This document shows positions 48,907-59,333 of a stretch of DNA of 64,000 bases, in pieces. Under the pieces are notes generated by a model that ran no database searches, was not told the origin of the DNA, and saw only the letters and a list, made by a program, of their open reading frames with translations. The DNA is from an uncultured Flavobacteriaceae bacterium. GTDB taxonomy: Bacteria; Bacteroidota; Bacteroidia; Flavobacteriales; Flavobacteriaceae. Numbering within the stretch: position 1 is the stretch's first letter; each line of letters starts with the position of its first letter. Position numbers and translations under genes: made by a program. The DNA lies in NCBI GenBank assembly GCA_905479095.1, contig CAJQLD010000032.1:1-64000 (forward strand), read 5' to 3'.

Positions 48907-50237
48907 TTTGACACTAAATTCGAAACAAATTTAATTTTTACTAATCCATCTGAATCAATTTCAGTAAGCGTTGTCTTACGCAAAGTATTCACCAACGCTG
49001 GATCCCATGGTGTTTTTACTTTAACGTAATTTTCTGTAAAGCCGTGAATATACCCTTCCTTATTCTCCCCTTCAAATAATACAGTGTGGCGCGTGTCTAT
49101 TTGGCTTTCGTAAAATGCACGACGTTTTTTGGCCGAGAGTCCTCTTAACATTTTACTACGCTTCGATCGTACGGATTTTGGCACTTCATTGGGCAGAGTT
49201 GCTGCATGGGTATTGGGCCGTTCGGAATACGTAAACACATGAAGATAAGAAATTTCTAATGCATTTAAAAAATTATAGGTTTGTAGGAATAATTCGTCTG
49301 TCTCTCCTGGAAATCCAACAATGACATCCACTCCAATACAAGCATTTGGCAAAACGTTTTTAATATGTTCTACCCTATTTTTATAAAGCTCTTTCATATA
49401 ACGCCTCCGCATGGCCTTGAGCATCACATTACTCCCACTCTGCAAAGGAATGTGAAAATGTGGTACAAAAGAATTACTTTGCGCTACAAAATCGATGGTT
49501 TCATCTTTTAATAAATTTGGTTCAATCGATGAAATTCGAAAACGATGTATACCTTGAACCGCATCCAATGCTTTTACTAAGTCTAAAAACGTATGTTCAT
49601 GGGTTTTGTTTCCAAATTCTCCTTTGCCATAATCGCCAATATTGACTCCGGTTAAAACAATTTCTTTAATGCCTTGATCCGCAATTTTTTTAGCGTTGTC
49701 CAATACATTCTGAAGTGTATCAGATCGAGAAATTCCTCGGGCCAACGGAATGGTACAATAGGTACATTTATAATCACACCCATCTTGAACTTTCAAAAAA
49801 GCTCGAGTCCGATCGCCGATAGAATAACTACTGACATAAAAATCGGCATCCGCAATTTCACACGAATGAATGGCACCCGTGTCATTTTTAGTAAGCTCGT
49901 TTAGATAATCGGTAATTTTGAATTTTTCGGTGGCTCCAAGCACCAAATCGACGCCATTGACGGCTGCTAACTCTTCGGGCTGCAATTGAGCGTAACACCC
50001 CACTGCAACCATAAATGCTTCCGAATTTGAGCGTTGTGCTTGTTTTACAATGGTTTTAAACCGCTTGTCTGCATTCTCAGTGACTGAGCATGTGTTAATC
50101 ACATAAATATCGGCAAATTCCGAAAAATCAACACGATCAAACCCTTCATCTTCAAAGGATCTTGCAATCGTAGCGGTTTCTGAAAAATTTAATTTACACC
50201 CTAAAGTATAAAATGCGACTTTTTTTCTATCAATCAT
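48903..50237 (-). CDS. mtaB: tRNA (t6A37)-methylthiotransferase MtaB
   Basis: 444 aa; KVAFYTLGCKLNFSETATIARSF, VINTCSVTENADKR, VQDGCDYKCTYCTIPLARG radical SAM motif, C-terminal TRAM-like region. Confidence 0.95.
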   Translation of the reverse strand: MIDRKKVAFYTLGCKLNFSETATIARSFEDEGFDRVDFSEFADIYVINTCSVTENADKRFKTIVKQAQRSNSEAFMVAVGCYAQLQPEELAAVNGVDLVLGATEKFKITDYLNELTKNDTGAIHSCEIADADFYVSSYSIGDRTRAFLKVQDGCDYKCTYCTIPLARGISRSDTLQNVLDNAKKIADQGIKEIVLTGVNIGDYGKGEFGNKTHEHTFLDLVKALDAVQGIHRFRISSIEPNLLKDETIDFVAQSNSFVPHFHIPLQSGSNVMLKAMRRRYMKELYKNRVEHIKNVLPNACIGVDVIVGFPGETDELFLQTYNFLNALEISYLHVFTYSERPNTHAATLPNEVPKSVRSKRSKMLRGLSAKKRRAFYESQIDTRHTVLFEGENKEGYIHGFTENYVKVKTPWDPALVNTLRKTTLTEIDSDGLVKIKFVSNLVSN

Positions 50238-50282
50238 TCTTGTACTTTTACCAAGTGTACAAATTTACAATTATCATCTATA

Positions 50283-51905
50283 ATGACAAAGCAAGCCTTT
50301 AATTACTTCCTGCTGCACGCCGGAAGTCTTCTAATTTTCAGTTCCTTGTTAGTGAGTTGTCATACGAAAACACTAGATTCTAAAACGAAGCAAGTCTTTC
50401 GCTACAACGAACATAAAAACATTGGGTCGTTAGACCCTGCTTTTGCAAAAGACAACGCTGATATTTGGGCTGTTAATCAATTGTTTAATGGTTTGGTTCA
50501 GATGGACTCTTTAATGAATGTCACTCCTGCCATTGCGCAATTTTGGACTATTTCTGAAGACGCTAAAGTGTACACGTTTAGCCTTCGAAAAGATGTTAAT
50601 TTCCACAGCCATCCCTTGTTTGGAGACCACCAAACACGCAGGGTCACTGCCCATGATTTTGTGTATAGTTTTGACCGTCTAAAAAATCCACAATTAGCGT
50701 CTCCTGGAAGTTGGGTGCTTCAAAATGTAGAAACCTACAAAGCGATTGACCAACATACGTTTCAAATCAACTTAAAAACACCTTTTCCTGCATTTTTAGG
50801 ACTCTTAACAATGAAATACTGTAGTGTGGTTCCCAAAGAAATTGTAACGCATTATGGTACTGATTTCAGATCAAATCCTATTGGAACTGGCCCTTATAAG
50901 TTTAAACGTTGGGAGGAAAATATTAAATTAATATTTCGAAAAAACGAACGCTATTTTGAAACCAATTCAAAAGGCGAAAGACTGCCGTATTTAGAAGCGG
51001 TATCAATTACATTTTTAGCGGACAAACAAAGTGAGTTTTTACAGTTTATTCAAGGGAATATTGATTTTGTTTCGGGGCTAGACGCTTCTTATAAAGATGA
51101 TATTTTAAGTGCAAACGGCACTTTAAAACCAACTTATACTTCAACAGTTAAAATGCTCAGAGCGCCCTATCTGAATACAGAATATTTAGGGTTTTACATG
51201 GGTTCGGAGGTTCCGGAATACCAGAGTCAATTAATTCGTCAAGCCTTAAATTATGGCTTTGATCGCAGCAAAATGATGACGTATTTAAGAAATGGGATTG
51301 GAATTCCGGCACTTGGCGGATTTATTCCTAAAGGACTCCCTGGACATCAAGAAAACGTTGGCTATAGCTATCAACCTGAAAAAGCTAAGCAGCTGTTAGA
51401 AGCCTATAAAATTGAATCTGGAAACCAACAACCATCCATCACAATAACTACGATTTCTAATTATTTGAGTTTTAGTGAATTTATTCAACGTGAGTTACAA
51501 TCAATCGGTTTAACGATTTCTATTGAAATTATCCCCCCATCGTCCTTGAAATCTGCAAAATCGAATGGGAAAATAGATTTATTTCGAGCGAGTTGGGTCG
51601 CAGATTACCCCGATGCACAGAATTATTTATCGTTGTTTTACAGTCCGAACTTTGCGCCTAACGGCCCAAATTACACTCATTTTAAAGAGGAGCAGTTTGA
51701 CCGTTGGTACGAACAGGCAATGCTGGAAACAGACAAAGCAAGTCGTATCAATCTGTATAAAAAAATGGATGCCTTAGTTGTAGAACAGGCGCCAATTGTG
51801 GTCTTGTTTTATGATGAAGTTGTTCGTTTTACCTCGATAGAAATCAGTGGATTGGGCATCAATCCAACCAATTTATTAGACCTAAAAAATGTTCAGAAAA
51901 ATTAA
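50283..51905 (+). CDS. ABC transporter peptide/solute-binding lipoprotein
   Basis: 540 aa; lipobox LLVSC; NIGSLDPAFAKDNADIWAVNQLFNGLVQMD, SNPIGTGPYKFKRWEEN, DLFRASWVADYPDAQNYLSLFYSPN. Confidence 0.94.
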   Translation: MTKQAFNYFLLHAGSLLIFSSLLVSCHTKTLDSKTKQVFRYNEHKNIGSLDPAFAKDNADIWAVNQLFNGLVQMDSLMNVTPAIAQFWTISEDAKVYTFSLRKDVNFHSHPLFGDHQTRRVTAHDFVYSFDRLKNPQLASPGSWVLQNVETYKAIDQHTFQINLKTPFPAFLGLLTMKYCSVVPKEIVTHYGTDFRSNPIGTGPYKFKRWEENIKLIFRKNERYFETNSKGERLPYLEAVSITFLADKQSEFLQFIQGNIDFVSGLDASYKDDILSANGTLKPTYTSTVKMLRAPYLNTEYLGFYMGSEVPEYQSQLIRQALNYGFDRSKMMTYLRNGIGIPALGGFIPKGLPGHQENVGYSYQPEKAKQLLEAYKIESGNQQPSITITTISNYLSFSEFIQRELQSIGLTISIEIIPPSSLKSAKSNGKIDLFRASWVADYPDAQNYLSLFYSPNFAPNGPNYTHFKEEQFDRWYEQAMLETDKASRINLYKKMDALVVEQAPIVVLFYDEVVRFTSIEISGLGINPTNLLDLKNVQKN

Positions 51906-53074
51906 TCGTTTCGATAGGTCGCACTGTGATTAAATACATGCTCTAATATAGCAGACTCTTGTACCGAAAATTCTAAACCACGACGTTTCATCACGACAGT
52001 AGCAACTTCAAATGCTTTTGAAGCTAGATAGGTTGTAAACCCTTTGGCACCTCCCCAGCTAAAACTAGGAATAAAATTACGTGGAAAACCAGCCCCGAAA
52101 ATATTCGCACTCACACCAATCACAGTCCCCGTATTAAACATCGTATTAATTCCACATTTACTATGGTCTCCCATCATCAAACCACAATATTGTAGTCCTG
52201 TGTTGGCAAAATTATCAGTCTCATAACTCCACAATCGAACCTCAGCATAATTGTTTTTGAGGTTTGAATTATTTGTATCGGCTCCTAAATTGCACCACTC
52301 TCCTATCACAGAATTCCCTAAGTACCCATCATGACCTTTATTGGAAAACCCAAAGATTACTGAATTATTTACTTCACCTCCTACTTTGGAATAAGGTCCA
52401 ACTGTCGTTGGCCCATAGATTTTAGTCCCCATCTTAAGCGTAGATCCTTCACACAATGCAAACGGCCCTCGAACCATACTGCCTTCCATGATTTCGGAGT
52501 TTTTCCCAATATAAATAGGTCCATCTGTAGCGTTCAGGACACATAGGGGTAATTTAGCCCCTTCTTCAATAAAAATCTGCTCTGGATTAAAAGCTACTGT
52601 TTGTTCTGGGATCGGCTCTGACGTTCTATCTACGGTTAATAATTTGAAATCGGCGTTAATAGCATCTCCATTTTTTGAAAAAATATCCCAGGTTGTTTCT
52701 ATTTTTAAAATAGATCCTTCACAATTTAGAGCTTCATAAGCATCAAGATCAACGTCTTGGTCTTCTAAGCTATAAAACGCAACCATGGACTCGCCATCAA
52801 AAATAGCTTGATTCTCTGTTAGATTTTTAATTTGATTGACTAAAACTTCAGTTGGAGTGTAGGACGCATTGATCATTATATTTTGTTCCATTTCTACCAT
52901 CGGGAATTTGTCGGAAAGATAATCTTCCGTCACGGTAGTGGTGGTGGCTCCTAAAAATAATTCCCATTTTTCACGAATGGTCAAAATTCCAACACGAATA
53001 TCGGCAACTGGACGTGTATAGGTAAATGGCAATAATGCATCTCTATTTGGACCGTCAAAAAGTATATAATTCAT
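51902..53074 (-). CDS. GlmU-family / sugar nucleotidyltransferase-like protein with left-handed beta-helix repeats
   Basis: 390 aa; NYILFDGPNRDALLPFTYTRPVADIRVGILTIREKWE, hexapeptide-type region GPIYIGKNSEIMEGSMVRGPFALCEGSTLKMGTKIYGPTTVGPYSKVGGEV. Confidence 0.9.
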   Translation of the reverse strand: MNYILFDGPNRDALLPFTYTRPVADIRVGILTIREKWELFLGATTTTVTEDYLSDKFPMVEMEQNIMINASYTPTEVLVNQIKNLTENQAIFDGESMVAFYSLEDQDVDLDAYEALNCEGSILKIETTWDIFSKNGDAINADFKLLTVDRTSEPIPEQTVAFNPEQIFIEEGAKLPLCVLNATDGPIYIGKNSEIMEGSMVRGPFALCEGSTLKMGTKIYGPTTVGPYSKVGGEVNNSVIFGFSNKGHDGYLGNSVIGEWCNLGADTNNSNLKNNYAEVRLWSYETDNFANTGLQYCGLMMGDHSKCGINTMFNTGTVIGVSANIFGAGFPRNFIPSFSWGGAKGFTTYLASKAFEVATVVMKRRGLEFSVQESAILEHVFNHSATYRND

Positions 53075-53097
53075 ACCAAAGCTTTGTGTAAAAATAA

Positions 53098-53130
53098 GAA
53101 AAGCCTTTCAATAGTTGAAAGGCTTTTAGT
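53098..53130 (-). terminator. Terminator-like hairpin downstream of rpmE2
   Basis: AAAAGCCTTTCAATAGTTGAAAGGCTTTT. Confidence 0.85.
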
Positions 53131-53151
53131 GTATAATTAAAAGAAACGTTA

Positions 53152-53406
53152 TTATTTCTTGAATTTAGCGTATTTAGTTTTGAACTTGTCAATTCGTCCA
53201 GCAGTATCTACTAATTTAGATTTACCAGTGTAAAATGGGTGTGATGTTCTAGATATTTCCATTTTTATTAATGGATATTCTACACCGTCCACGTCTAAGG
53301 TTTCAGTTGTGTCTGCGGTAGATTTTGTTAAAAACACATCTTCATTTGACATATCTTTAAATGCTACTACTCTATAATTATCTGGGTGTGTATCTTTTTT
53401 CATCAC
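53152..53406 (-). CDS. rpmE2: 50S ribosomal protein L31 type B
   Basis: 84 aa; KKDTHPDNYRVVAFKDMSNEDVFLTKST...EISRTSHPFYTGKSKLVDTAGRIDKFKTKY; no Cys. Confidence 0.97.
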   Translation of the reverse strand: MMKKDTHPDNYRVVAFKDMSNEDVFLTKSTADTTETLDVDGVEYPLIKMEISRTSHPFYTGKSKLVDTAGRIDKFKTKYAKFKK

Positions 53407-53560
53407 TTAAACTATTTAATTCGATTTTACGAATTGCAAATTTATATATTTTTTACAAAACTACAACTGTTTATTAATTTTATTTTTTATCATTAATAAT
53501 GTAACTTATATTTGGCGTCTAAGTCTAATATGTATAACTAAACTAAATTCAACTAAAATT

Positions 53561-54091
53561 ATGGAATCAACTACAAAATCATCTGCTATTAATTACGGCC
53601 TTTACTTAGGAGCAATTTTATCAATCATAAGCGTCATAATTTACGCGGTCAACCTCGATTTATTCACCGAATGGTGGCTTGGAATTATTCTATTTGTTCT
53701 GGTGGTTGTTTACGGAGTTGTTTCAGCCTTAAAGTCTAGAAAAATATTAGATGGCTTAATTAATTTCAAACAAGCATTTGCATCTTATTTTATTACAATT
53801 GCCGTTGGGACTTTGATTGCTACTGTGATTGGAATCGCTATTTTTACATTTATTGATCCAGAAGCTGCTACTTATTTAAACGAACAAATTTTAATTTTAA
53901 CCAAGCAGACCATGGAACGTTTTGGAGCACCACAGGAAGTGATTCAAGCAGCCATCGAAGAAGCGAGTACAAAAAACAACTTCTCATTAGCAATGCAAAG
54001 TCAAGCATTTATTTTTAGATTAGCTTTTTATGCGCTTATTGGTCTTATCGTCGCATTAATCGTGAAGAAATCTGATACTAAAGACGCTTAA
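53561..54091 (+). CDS. DUF4199 domain membrane protein
   Basis: 176 aa; AINYGLYLGAILSIISVIIYAVNLDLF; several TM segments, followed by a GT2. Confidence 0.85.
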   Translation: MESTTKSSAINYGLYLGAILSIISVIIYAVNLDLFTEWWLGIILFVLVVVYGVVSALKSRKILDGLINFKQAFASYFITIAVGTLIATVIGIAIFTFIDPEAATYLNEQILILTKQTMERFGAPQEVIQAAIEEASTKNNFSLAMQSQAFIFRLAFYALIGLIVALIVKKSDTKDA

Positions 54092-54124
54092 TTTCTTTAC
54101 TTTTGATGTTCAAAAGTAAATTGA

Positions 54125-55072
54125 ATGGATATTTCGGTAGTCATACCACTGTTTAACGAACAAGATTCTATAGAAGAATTAAATGATTGGATTGTATCTG
54201 TGATGCAATCCAATCATTTATCATATGAAATTCTTTTTATAGATGATGGTAGCTACGATAAATCTTGGGACGTTATTAAAAACCTTCGCGCTAAAAACAG
54301 TCGCGTCATCGGTCTTAAATTCTCTAAAAACTTTGGAAAATCTCAAGCCTTACATGCAGGATTTGCCCGGGCTAAAGGCGCTGTCGTGATAACGATGGAT
54401 GCTGATTTACAAGACAGTCCCGATGAAATTCCAGCGCTGTATCAAATGATAAAAGAGCAGGATTATGATATTGTTTCGGGATGGAAAAAGAAACGATACG
54501 ATTCGTTTTTCGCCAAAAACATGCCTTCAAAATTATTTAATTGGGCCGCAAGAAAGATCTCTGGACTTTCGCTTCATGATTTTAATTGTGGATTAAAAGC
54601 GTACCGAAACGAAGTGATAAAAACGATTGAAGTGTACGGTGAAATGCATCGGTATATCCCTGTGTTGGCCGTCAATGCTGGCTTCAACAATATCGTCGAA
54701 AAAGTAGTCATTCATCAAGCACGAAAATACGGAAAAACAAAATTTGGAATGGAACGATTTATAAATGGGTTTTTAGATTTGATTACAATTTGGTTTACAT
54801 CCAAATTTGGCAAACGTCCCATGCACTTTTTTGGGCTCTTAGGGGTAATTATGTTTGTTATTGGACTCGGTTTTGCTACTTATCTAGGGATCGATAAATT
54901 ATTTTTAAATCCTTCGGGACGCCTTATTGCGAACCGACCTGAATTCTTCATTGCATTATCAACCATGATTATTGGAACTCAATTTTTTGTCGCTGGATTT
55001 TTAGGAGAAATTATCCTTCAAACGCGACAAAACAAAGATCGTTATCATATTACTGAAGTCAAAGACGCCTAA
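54125..55072 (+). CDS. Glycosyltransferase family 2 (dolichyl/undecaprenyl-phosphate sugar transferase-like)
   Basis: 315 aa; DISVVIPLFNEQDSIEELNDWI, ILFIDDGSYDKSWDVI, VVITMDADLQDSPDEIP, two C-terminal TM segments. Confidence 0.94.
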   Translation: MDISVVIPLFNEQDSIEELNDWIVSVMQSNHLSYEILFIDDGSYDKSWDVIKNLRAKNSRVIGLKFSKNFGKSQALHAGFARAKGAVVITMDADLQDSPDEIPALYQMIKEQDYDIVSGWKKKRYDSFFAKNMPSKLFNWAARKISGLSLHDFNCGLKAYRNEVIKTIEVYGEMHRYIPVLAVNAGFNNIVEKVVIHQARKYGKTKFGMERFINGFLDLITIWFTSKFGKRPMHFFGLLGVIMFVIGLGFATYLGIDKLFLNPSGRLIANRPEFFIALSTMIIGTQFFVAGFLGEIILQTRQNKDRYHITEVKDA

Positions 55073-55148
55073 ATTATATCCTTAAAAAAAACTTAAAACA
55101 ATCCAAAAATGTTCGCAAATATTTACATTTGTAAAAAATACCGATTTC

Positions 55149-56882
55149 ATGTCTAAAACAGATTTACTAATTCAGGAAAATATAGCGACTTGGTTGTCGC
55201 CTTTTTTTGATGAAGACACAAAAAATACCATTCAAAAACTTCAAACGAGCAACCCCGAAGATCTCAACGATAGTTTTTATAAAAATTTAGAATTTGGAAC
55301 AGGCGGCATGCGAGGTGTTATGGGCGTTGGTACCAACCGAATTAATAAATATACCCTTGGAAAAAATACGCAAGGACTTAGTGACTATTTACACCAAACG
55401 TATCCAAATCAAACAATTAAGACAGTCATTGCCTATGATTGCCGACACAACAGCAAGCCGTTCGCTAAAATTGTAGCAGATGTGTTTTCTGCCAATGGAA
55501 TTGAAGTCTTTTTATTTGAAGACCTTCGTGCAACTCCCGAATTATCTTTTGCAGTCAAACACTTAGACTGCCAATGTGGAATTGTTTTAACAGCCTCTCA
55601 TAACCCCCCAGAATACAATGGTTATAAAGTATATTGGGAAGATGGTGGACAACTCGTACCTCCTTTTGACGGCGAAATAATTAATCTCATAAATTCTTTA
55701 AAATATACAGACATCAATTTTACGGCTCAAGAAAAATTGATCCATACGATTGGAAAAGATGTGGATGATGTATTTATAAATGCTTCTGTAAAAAACGGAA
55801 GTTTGGAAGTGAATACTGCAGCATCTAGAGAGAATTTATCGGTTGTTTTCACCGCTTTACATGGGACTTCAATTACAGCTGTTCCAGAAACGCTCAAACG
55901 TGCAGGATATACTAATGTACACTTAGTGGACGCACAATCGGAACCAAACGGCGATTTCCCAACCGTTAAATCGCCCAATCCAGAAGAACCCGAAGCCTTA
56001 AAAATGGCATTAGATCTTGCGGAAGAAGTGCAAGCCGATATTGTCATTGGCACCGACCCTGATTGTGACCGTTTAGGAATAGCCGTACGCAATTTTGATC
56101 ATAAAATGGTATTGCTTAATGGCAATCAAACCATGATCATGATGACGAAATTTTTATTGGATTTATGGAAAAACAAAGGGGCTATTAACGGAAATCAGTT
56201 TGTAGGATCGACCATTGTTTCAACCCCGATGATCGCTAAACTCACAGAAGCCTACGGCGTTGAATGTAAAATTGGATTGACTGGTTTTAAATGGATTGCC
56301 AAAATGATTAAAGATTTTCCAGCACTCGATTTTATTGGTGGTGGCGAAGAGAGTTTTGGGTTTATGGTTGGCGATTTTGTACGGGACAAAGATGCGGTTA
56401 CTTCCACCCTACTCGCTTGTGAAATTGCAGCTTACACCAAAGCAAATGACAGTTCATTTTTCAAAGAACTGGTAGAGACGTATGTTGAGCACGGATGTTA
56501 TAAAGAACGCTTAATTTCAATAACCAAAAAAGGAATTGAAGGCAGTGCAGAAATCAATAAAATAATGGAATCTGCTCGAAACAACCCCATGACCTCGATT
56601 AATGGTTCTATGGTGATTACTGTCGAAGATTTTAAAAAATCTATCTGTAAAAACTTACTTTTAAATACATCCGAACCGATTTTAATACCAAAAGCGGATG
56701 TGTTAATTTACACGACTGAAGATGGTAGCAAAGTTGCGCTACGTCCTAGCGGGACAGAACCAAAAATAAAGTTTTATATTAGCGTGAATACCACTCTATC
56801 TAGCTCCAAAGAATTTATTGCGACCGAAAAAACGCTTGACGACAAAATTGAATCCATAATCAAAGACATGAAATTGAGTTAA
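55149..56882 (+). CDS. Phosphoglucomutase/phosphomannomutase family
   Basis: 577 aa; EFGTGGMRGVMGVGTNRIN, VLTASHNPPEYNGYKVYW, IGTDPDCDRLGIAVRN, GGGEESFGF, RPSGTEPKIKFYI. Confidence 0.96.
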   Translation: MSKTDLLIQENIATWLSPFFDEDTKNTIQKLQTSNPEDLNDSFYKNLEFGTGGMRGVMGVGTNRINKYTLGKNTQGLSDYLHQTYPNQTIKTVIAYDCRHNSKPFAKIVADVFSANGIEVFLFEDLRATPELSFAVKHLDCQCGIVLTASHNPPEYNGYKVYWEDGGQLVPPFDGEIINLINSLKYTDINFTAQEKLIHTIGKDVDDVFINASVKNGSLEVNTAASRENLSVVFTALHGTSITAVPETLKRAGYTNVHLVDAQSEPNGDFPTVKSPNPEEPEALKMALDLAEEVQADIVIGTDPDCDRLGIAVRNFDHKMVLLNGNQTMIMMTKFLLDLWKNKGAINGNQFVGSTIVSTPMIAKLTEAYGVECKIGLTGFKWIAKMIKDFPALDFIGGGEESFGFMVGDFVRDKDAVTSTLLACEIAAYTKANDSSFFKELVETYVEHGCYKERLISITKKGIEGSAEINKIMESARNNPMTSINGSMVITVEDFKKSICKNLLLNTSEPILIPKADVLIYTTEDGSKVALRPSGTEPKIKFYISVNTTLSSSKEFIATEKTLDDKIESIIKDMKLS

Positions 56883-58705
56883 TGAATTACTTAAAACCGA
56901 TCCTTCGCTATGCGATCCCCTATAAGTTTTATGCGATATTAAACATTATAAGTAATGTTTTTTATGCGTTTTTTGGGACCTTGTCAATGATTTCTTTATT
57001 TCCGATGCTCAAAGTATTATTTGGAGATTCAAAACCAGTTTTAGTAAAACCCGTATGGCAAGGAATCAGAAAAACCACAGCTTTCTTAGAAGAGTATTTA
57101 AATTATTTTGTAACGCTCAAAAAGGCAGAAGGCAGTGAGGACGTTCTTATTTTTATGGTGGCTTTTGTGATTGGGACTTTTCTCTTAAAGAATCTCTTTG
57201 GCTACCTGGCAATGTTTTTTATTACCTTTCTTAGAAATGGTGTTTTAAAAGATATGAGGAACGAATTATATGACAAAATCACCAGCCTTCCATTAGCATT
57301 TTATTCTGAAAAACGAAAAGGCGATACCATGTCTAGAATCTCCACAGATGTCTTAGAAATTCAACACTCCTTTTTATCCATTCTAGAACTCATTGTGCGG
57401 GAACCTTTATCGATTATATTTACGATTACCACCATGTTTGTGATCAGTGCAAAGCTGTCTATTTTTGTGTTGATCTTTATTCCGCTCTCTGGATTTGTGA
57501 TTTCATTAATTGGAAAGTCCTTAAAACGAAATTCAAATAAGGTTCAAAAAGAACAAGGTTATTTTTTATCTATTGTAGATGAAACACTCTCCGGACTTAA
57601 AGTCATTAAAGGATTTAATGGCGAACAAAATTTTAGTGCTAAATTTCAATCCTCAACGACGCGTTTTTATAAGTTTTCAAATACCTTATTAAACAAGCAA
57701 AATTTAGCAGGGCCGACAAGTGAGTTTTTAGGAATCACGGTGATTGCTGTCTTGTTATGGTATGGAGGAAATATGGTGTTGAATGAGAAATCATTAGATG
57801 CAAGTTTATTTCTTGTTTACATGGGATTGGCCTATAACATACTCACACCAGCCAAAGCGATTAGCAAGGCAAGTTATGGCGTGAAACGCGGGAATGCCGC
57901 TGCCGAACGGGTCATGGAAATTCTCAATACAGAATCGCCTCTAAAAGATCGTCCAAATGCCCAGATAAAAACAAACTTCGAAAAAGAGATTACTATAAAC
58001 AATATTAATTTTAAGTATGAAGACCAACTCGTTTTAAAGAATTTTTCAATGCGAGTTTCAAAAGGAAAAACAATTGCCTTGGTTGGGCAGTCGGGAAGTG
58101 GAAAATCAACAATTGCTAATTTGGTCACTCGTTTTTACGATGTCAATGATGGAAGCATCAATATTGATGGTACAGACATTAGAGACCTCACTAAACACTC
58201 TTTAAGAGGTCTTATGGGCTTGGTCACACAAGACTCAATTTTATTTAATGATACCATCAAAAATAATATTTTACTAGGAAAAGAAGACGCTACTGATGAA
58301 GCCGTCATCGCTGCTTTAAAAATTGCAAATGCTTGGGAATTTGTAAAAGACTTACCGGAAGGAATGGATACAAATATTGGGGATTCCGGAAATAAATTAT
58401 CTGGCGGTCAGAAACAACGACTGAGTATTGCGAGAGCCGTGATTAAAAACCCGCCTATCATGGTTTTAGATGAAGCGACTTCAGCACTTGATACTGAAAG
58501 TGAACGTTTGGTTCAGGATGCCCTCGAAAATATGATGAAAAACCGAACGTCGATTGTCATTGCACATCGACTCTCAACCATTCAAAATGCAGATGAAATT
58601 ATCGTAATGCAAAAAGGAGAAATTGTCGAACAAGGTAAACATCAAGAGCTCTTAGACCAACAAGGCGTGTATAGTAAATTAGTCGCGATGCAGTCCTTTC
58701 AATAG
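56882..58705 (+). CDS. ABC transporter permease/ATP-binding protein (MsbA-like)
   Basis: 607 aa; ABC membrane domain, ALVGQSGSGKSTIANLVTRFYD, LSGGQKQRLSIARAVIKNPPIMVLDEATSALD. Confidence 0.95.
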   Translation: MNYLKPILRYAIPYKFYAILNIISNVFYAFFGTLSMISLFPMLKVLFGDSKPVLVKPVWQGIRKTTAFLEEYLNYFVTLKKAEGSEDVLIFMVAFVIGTFLLKNLFGYLAMFFITFLRNGVLKDMRNELYDKITSLPLAFYSEKRKGDTMSRISTDVLEIQHSFLSILELIVREPLSIIFTITTMFVISAKLSIFVLIFIPLSGFVISLIGKSLKRNSNKVQKEQGYFLSIVDETLSGLKVIKGFNGEQNFSAKFQSSTTRFYKFSNTLLNKQNLAGPTSEFLGITVIAVLLWYGGNMVLNEKSLDASLFLVYMGLAYNILTPAKAISKASYGVKRGNAAAERVMEILNTESPLKDRPNAQIKTNFEKEITINNINFKYEDQLVLKNFSMRVSKGKTIALVGQSGSGKSTIANLVTRFYDVNDGSINIDGTDIRDLTKHSLRGLMGLVTQDSILFNDTIKNNILLGKEDATDEAVIAALKIANAWEFVKDLPEGMDTNIGDSGNKLSGGQKQRLSIARAVIKNPPIMVLDEATSALDTESERLVQDALENMMKNRTSIVIAHRLSTIQNADEIIVMQKGEIVEQGKHQELLDQQGVYSKLVAMQSFQ

Positions 58706-58760
58706 AAATTAGTGTGTTAAACCTTATTCGTTGGTTAGAGTCAAATTTAAAAGAAACTAA

Positions 58761-59303
58761 TTGCAAAACGAAGCCACGCTATTAAATCAACTTAAATCCG
58801 GCGACACTAAGGAATTAGCGTTCAAAACTCTTGTGGAGCTTTACAAAGAACGCCTCTACTGGCACATCCGAAAAATAGTCATTTCTCACGATGATTCTGA
58901 TGATGTATTACAAAACACATTTATTAAAATCGTTCGAAATATTCACAACTTTAAAGGCGACAGTAAACTATTTACTTGGATGTACCGTATCGCCACAAAC
59001 GAAGCAATTACGTTCTTAAATTCAAAAGCGAGACGCCACCAAATATCCGATGAAACGTTACAGCAACTAACCCTAGAGAACTTAGAAGCAGATGTATATT
59101 TTGAAGGCGATGAAATTCAATTAAAATTACAAAATGCCATCGCACAATTACCAAAAAAACAACAATTGGTATTTAATATGAGATATTTCGATGCGATAAA
59201 ATACAAAGACATGTCTGAAATTTTAGAGACTAGCGAAGGCGCATTAAAAGCATCCTATCATATAGCGGTCAAAAAAATTAAATTGTATTTAAGTAATGAT
59301 TAA
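58761..59303 (+). CDS. RNA polymerase ECF-type sigma factor
   Basis: 180 aa; HDDSDDVLQNTFIKIVRNIHNFKGDSKLFTWMYRIATNEAITFL and LPKKQQLVFNMRYFDAIKYKDMSEILETSEGALKASYHIAVKKIK; TTG start. Confidence 0.95.
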   Translation: MQNEATLLNQLKSGDTKELAFKTLVELYKERLYWHIRKIVISHDDSDDVLQNTFIKIVRNIHNFKGDSKLFTWMYRIATNEAITFLNSKARRHQISDETLQQLTLENLEADVYFEGDEIQLKLQNAIAQLPKKQQLVFNMRYFDAIKYKDMSEILETSEGALKASYHIAVKKIKLYLSND

Positions 59304-59333
59304 ACCTAACAAATAAACGACAGTCAAAGAAGT

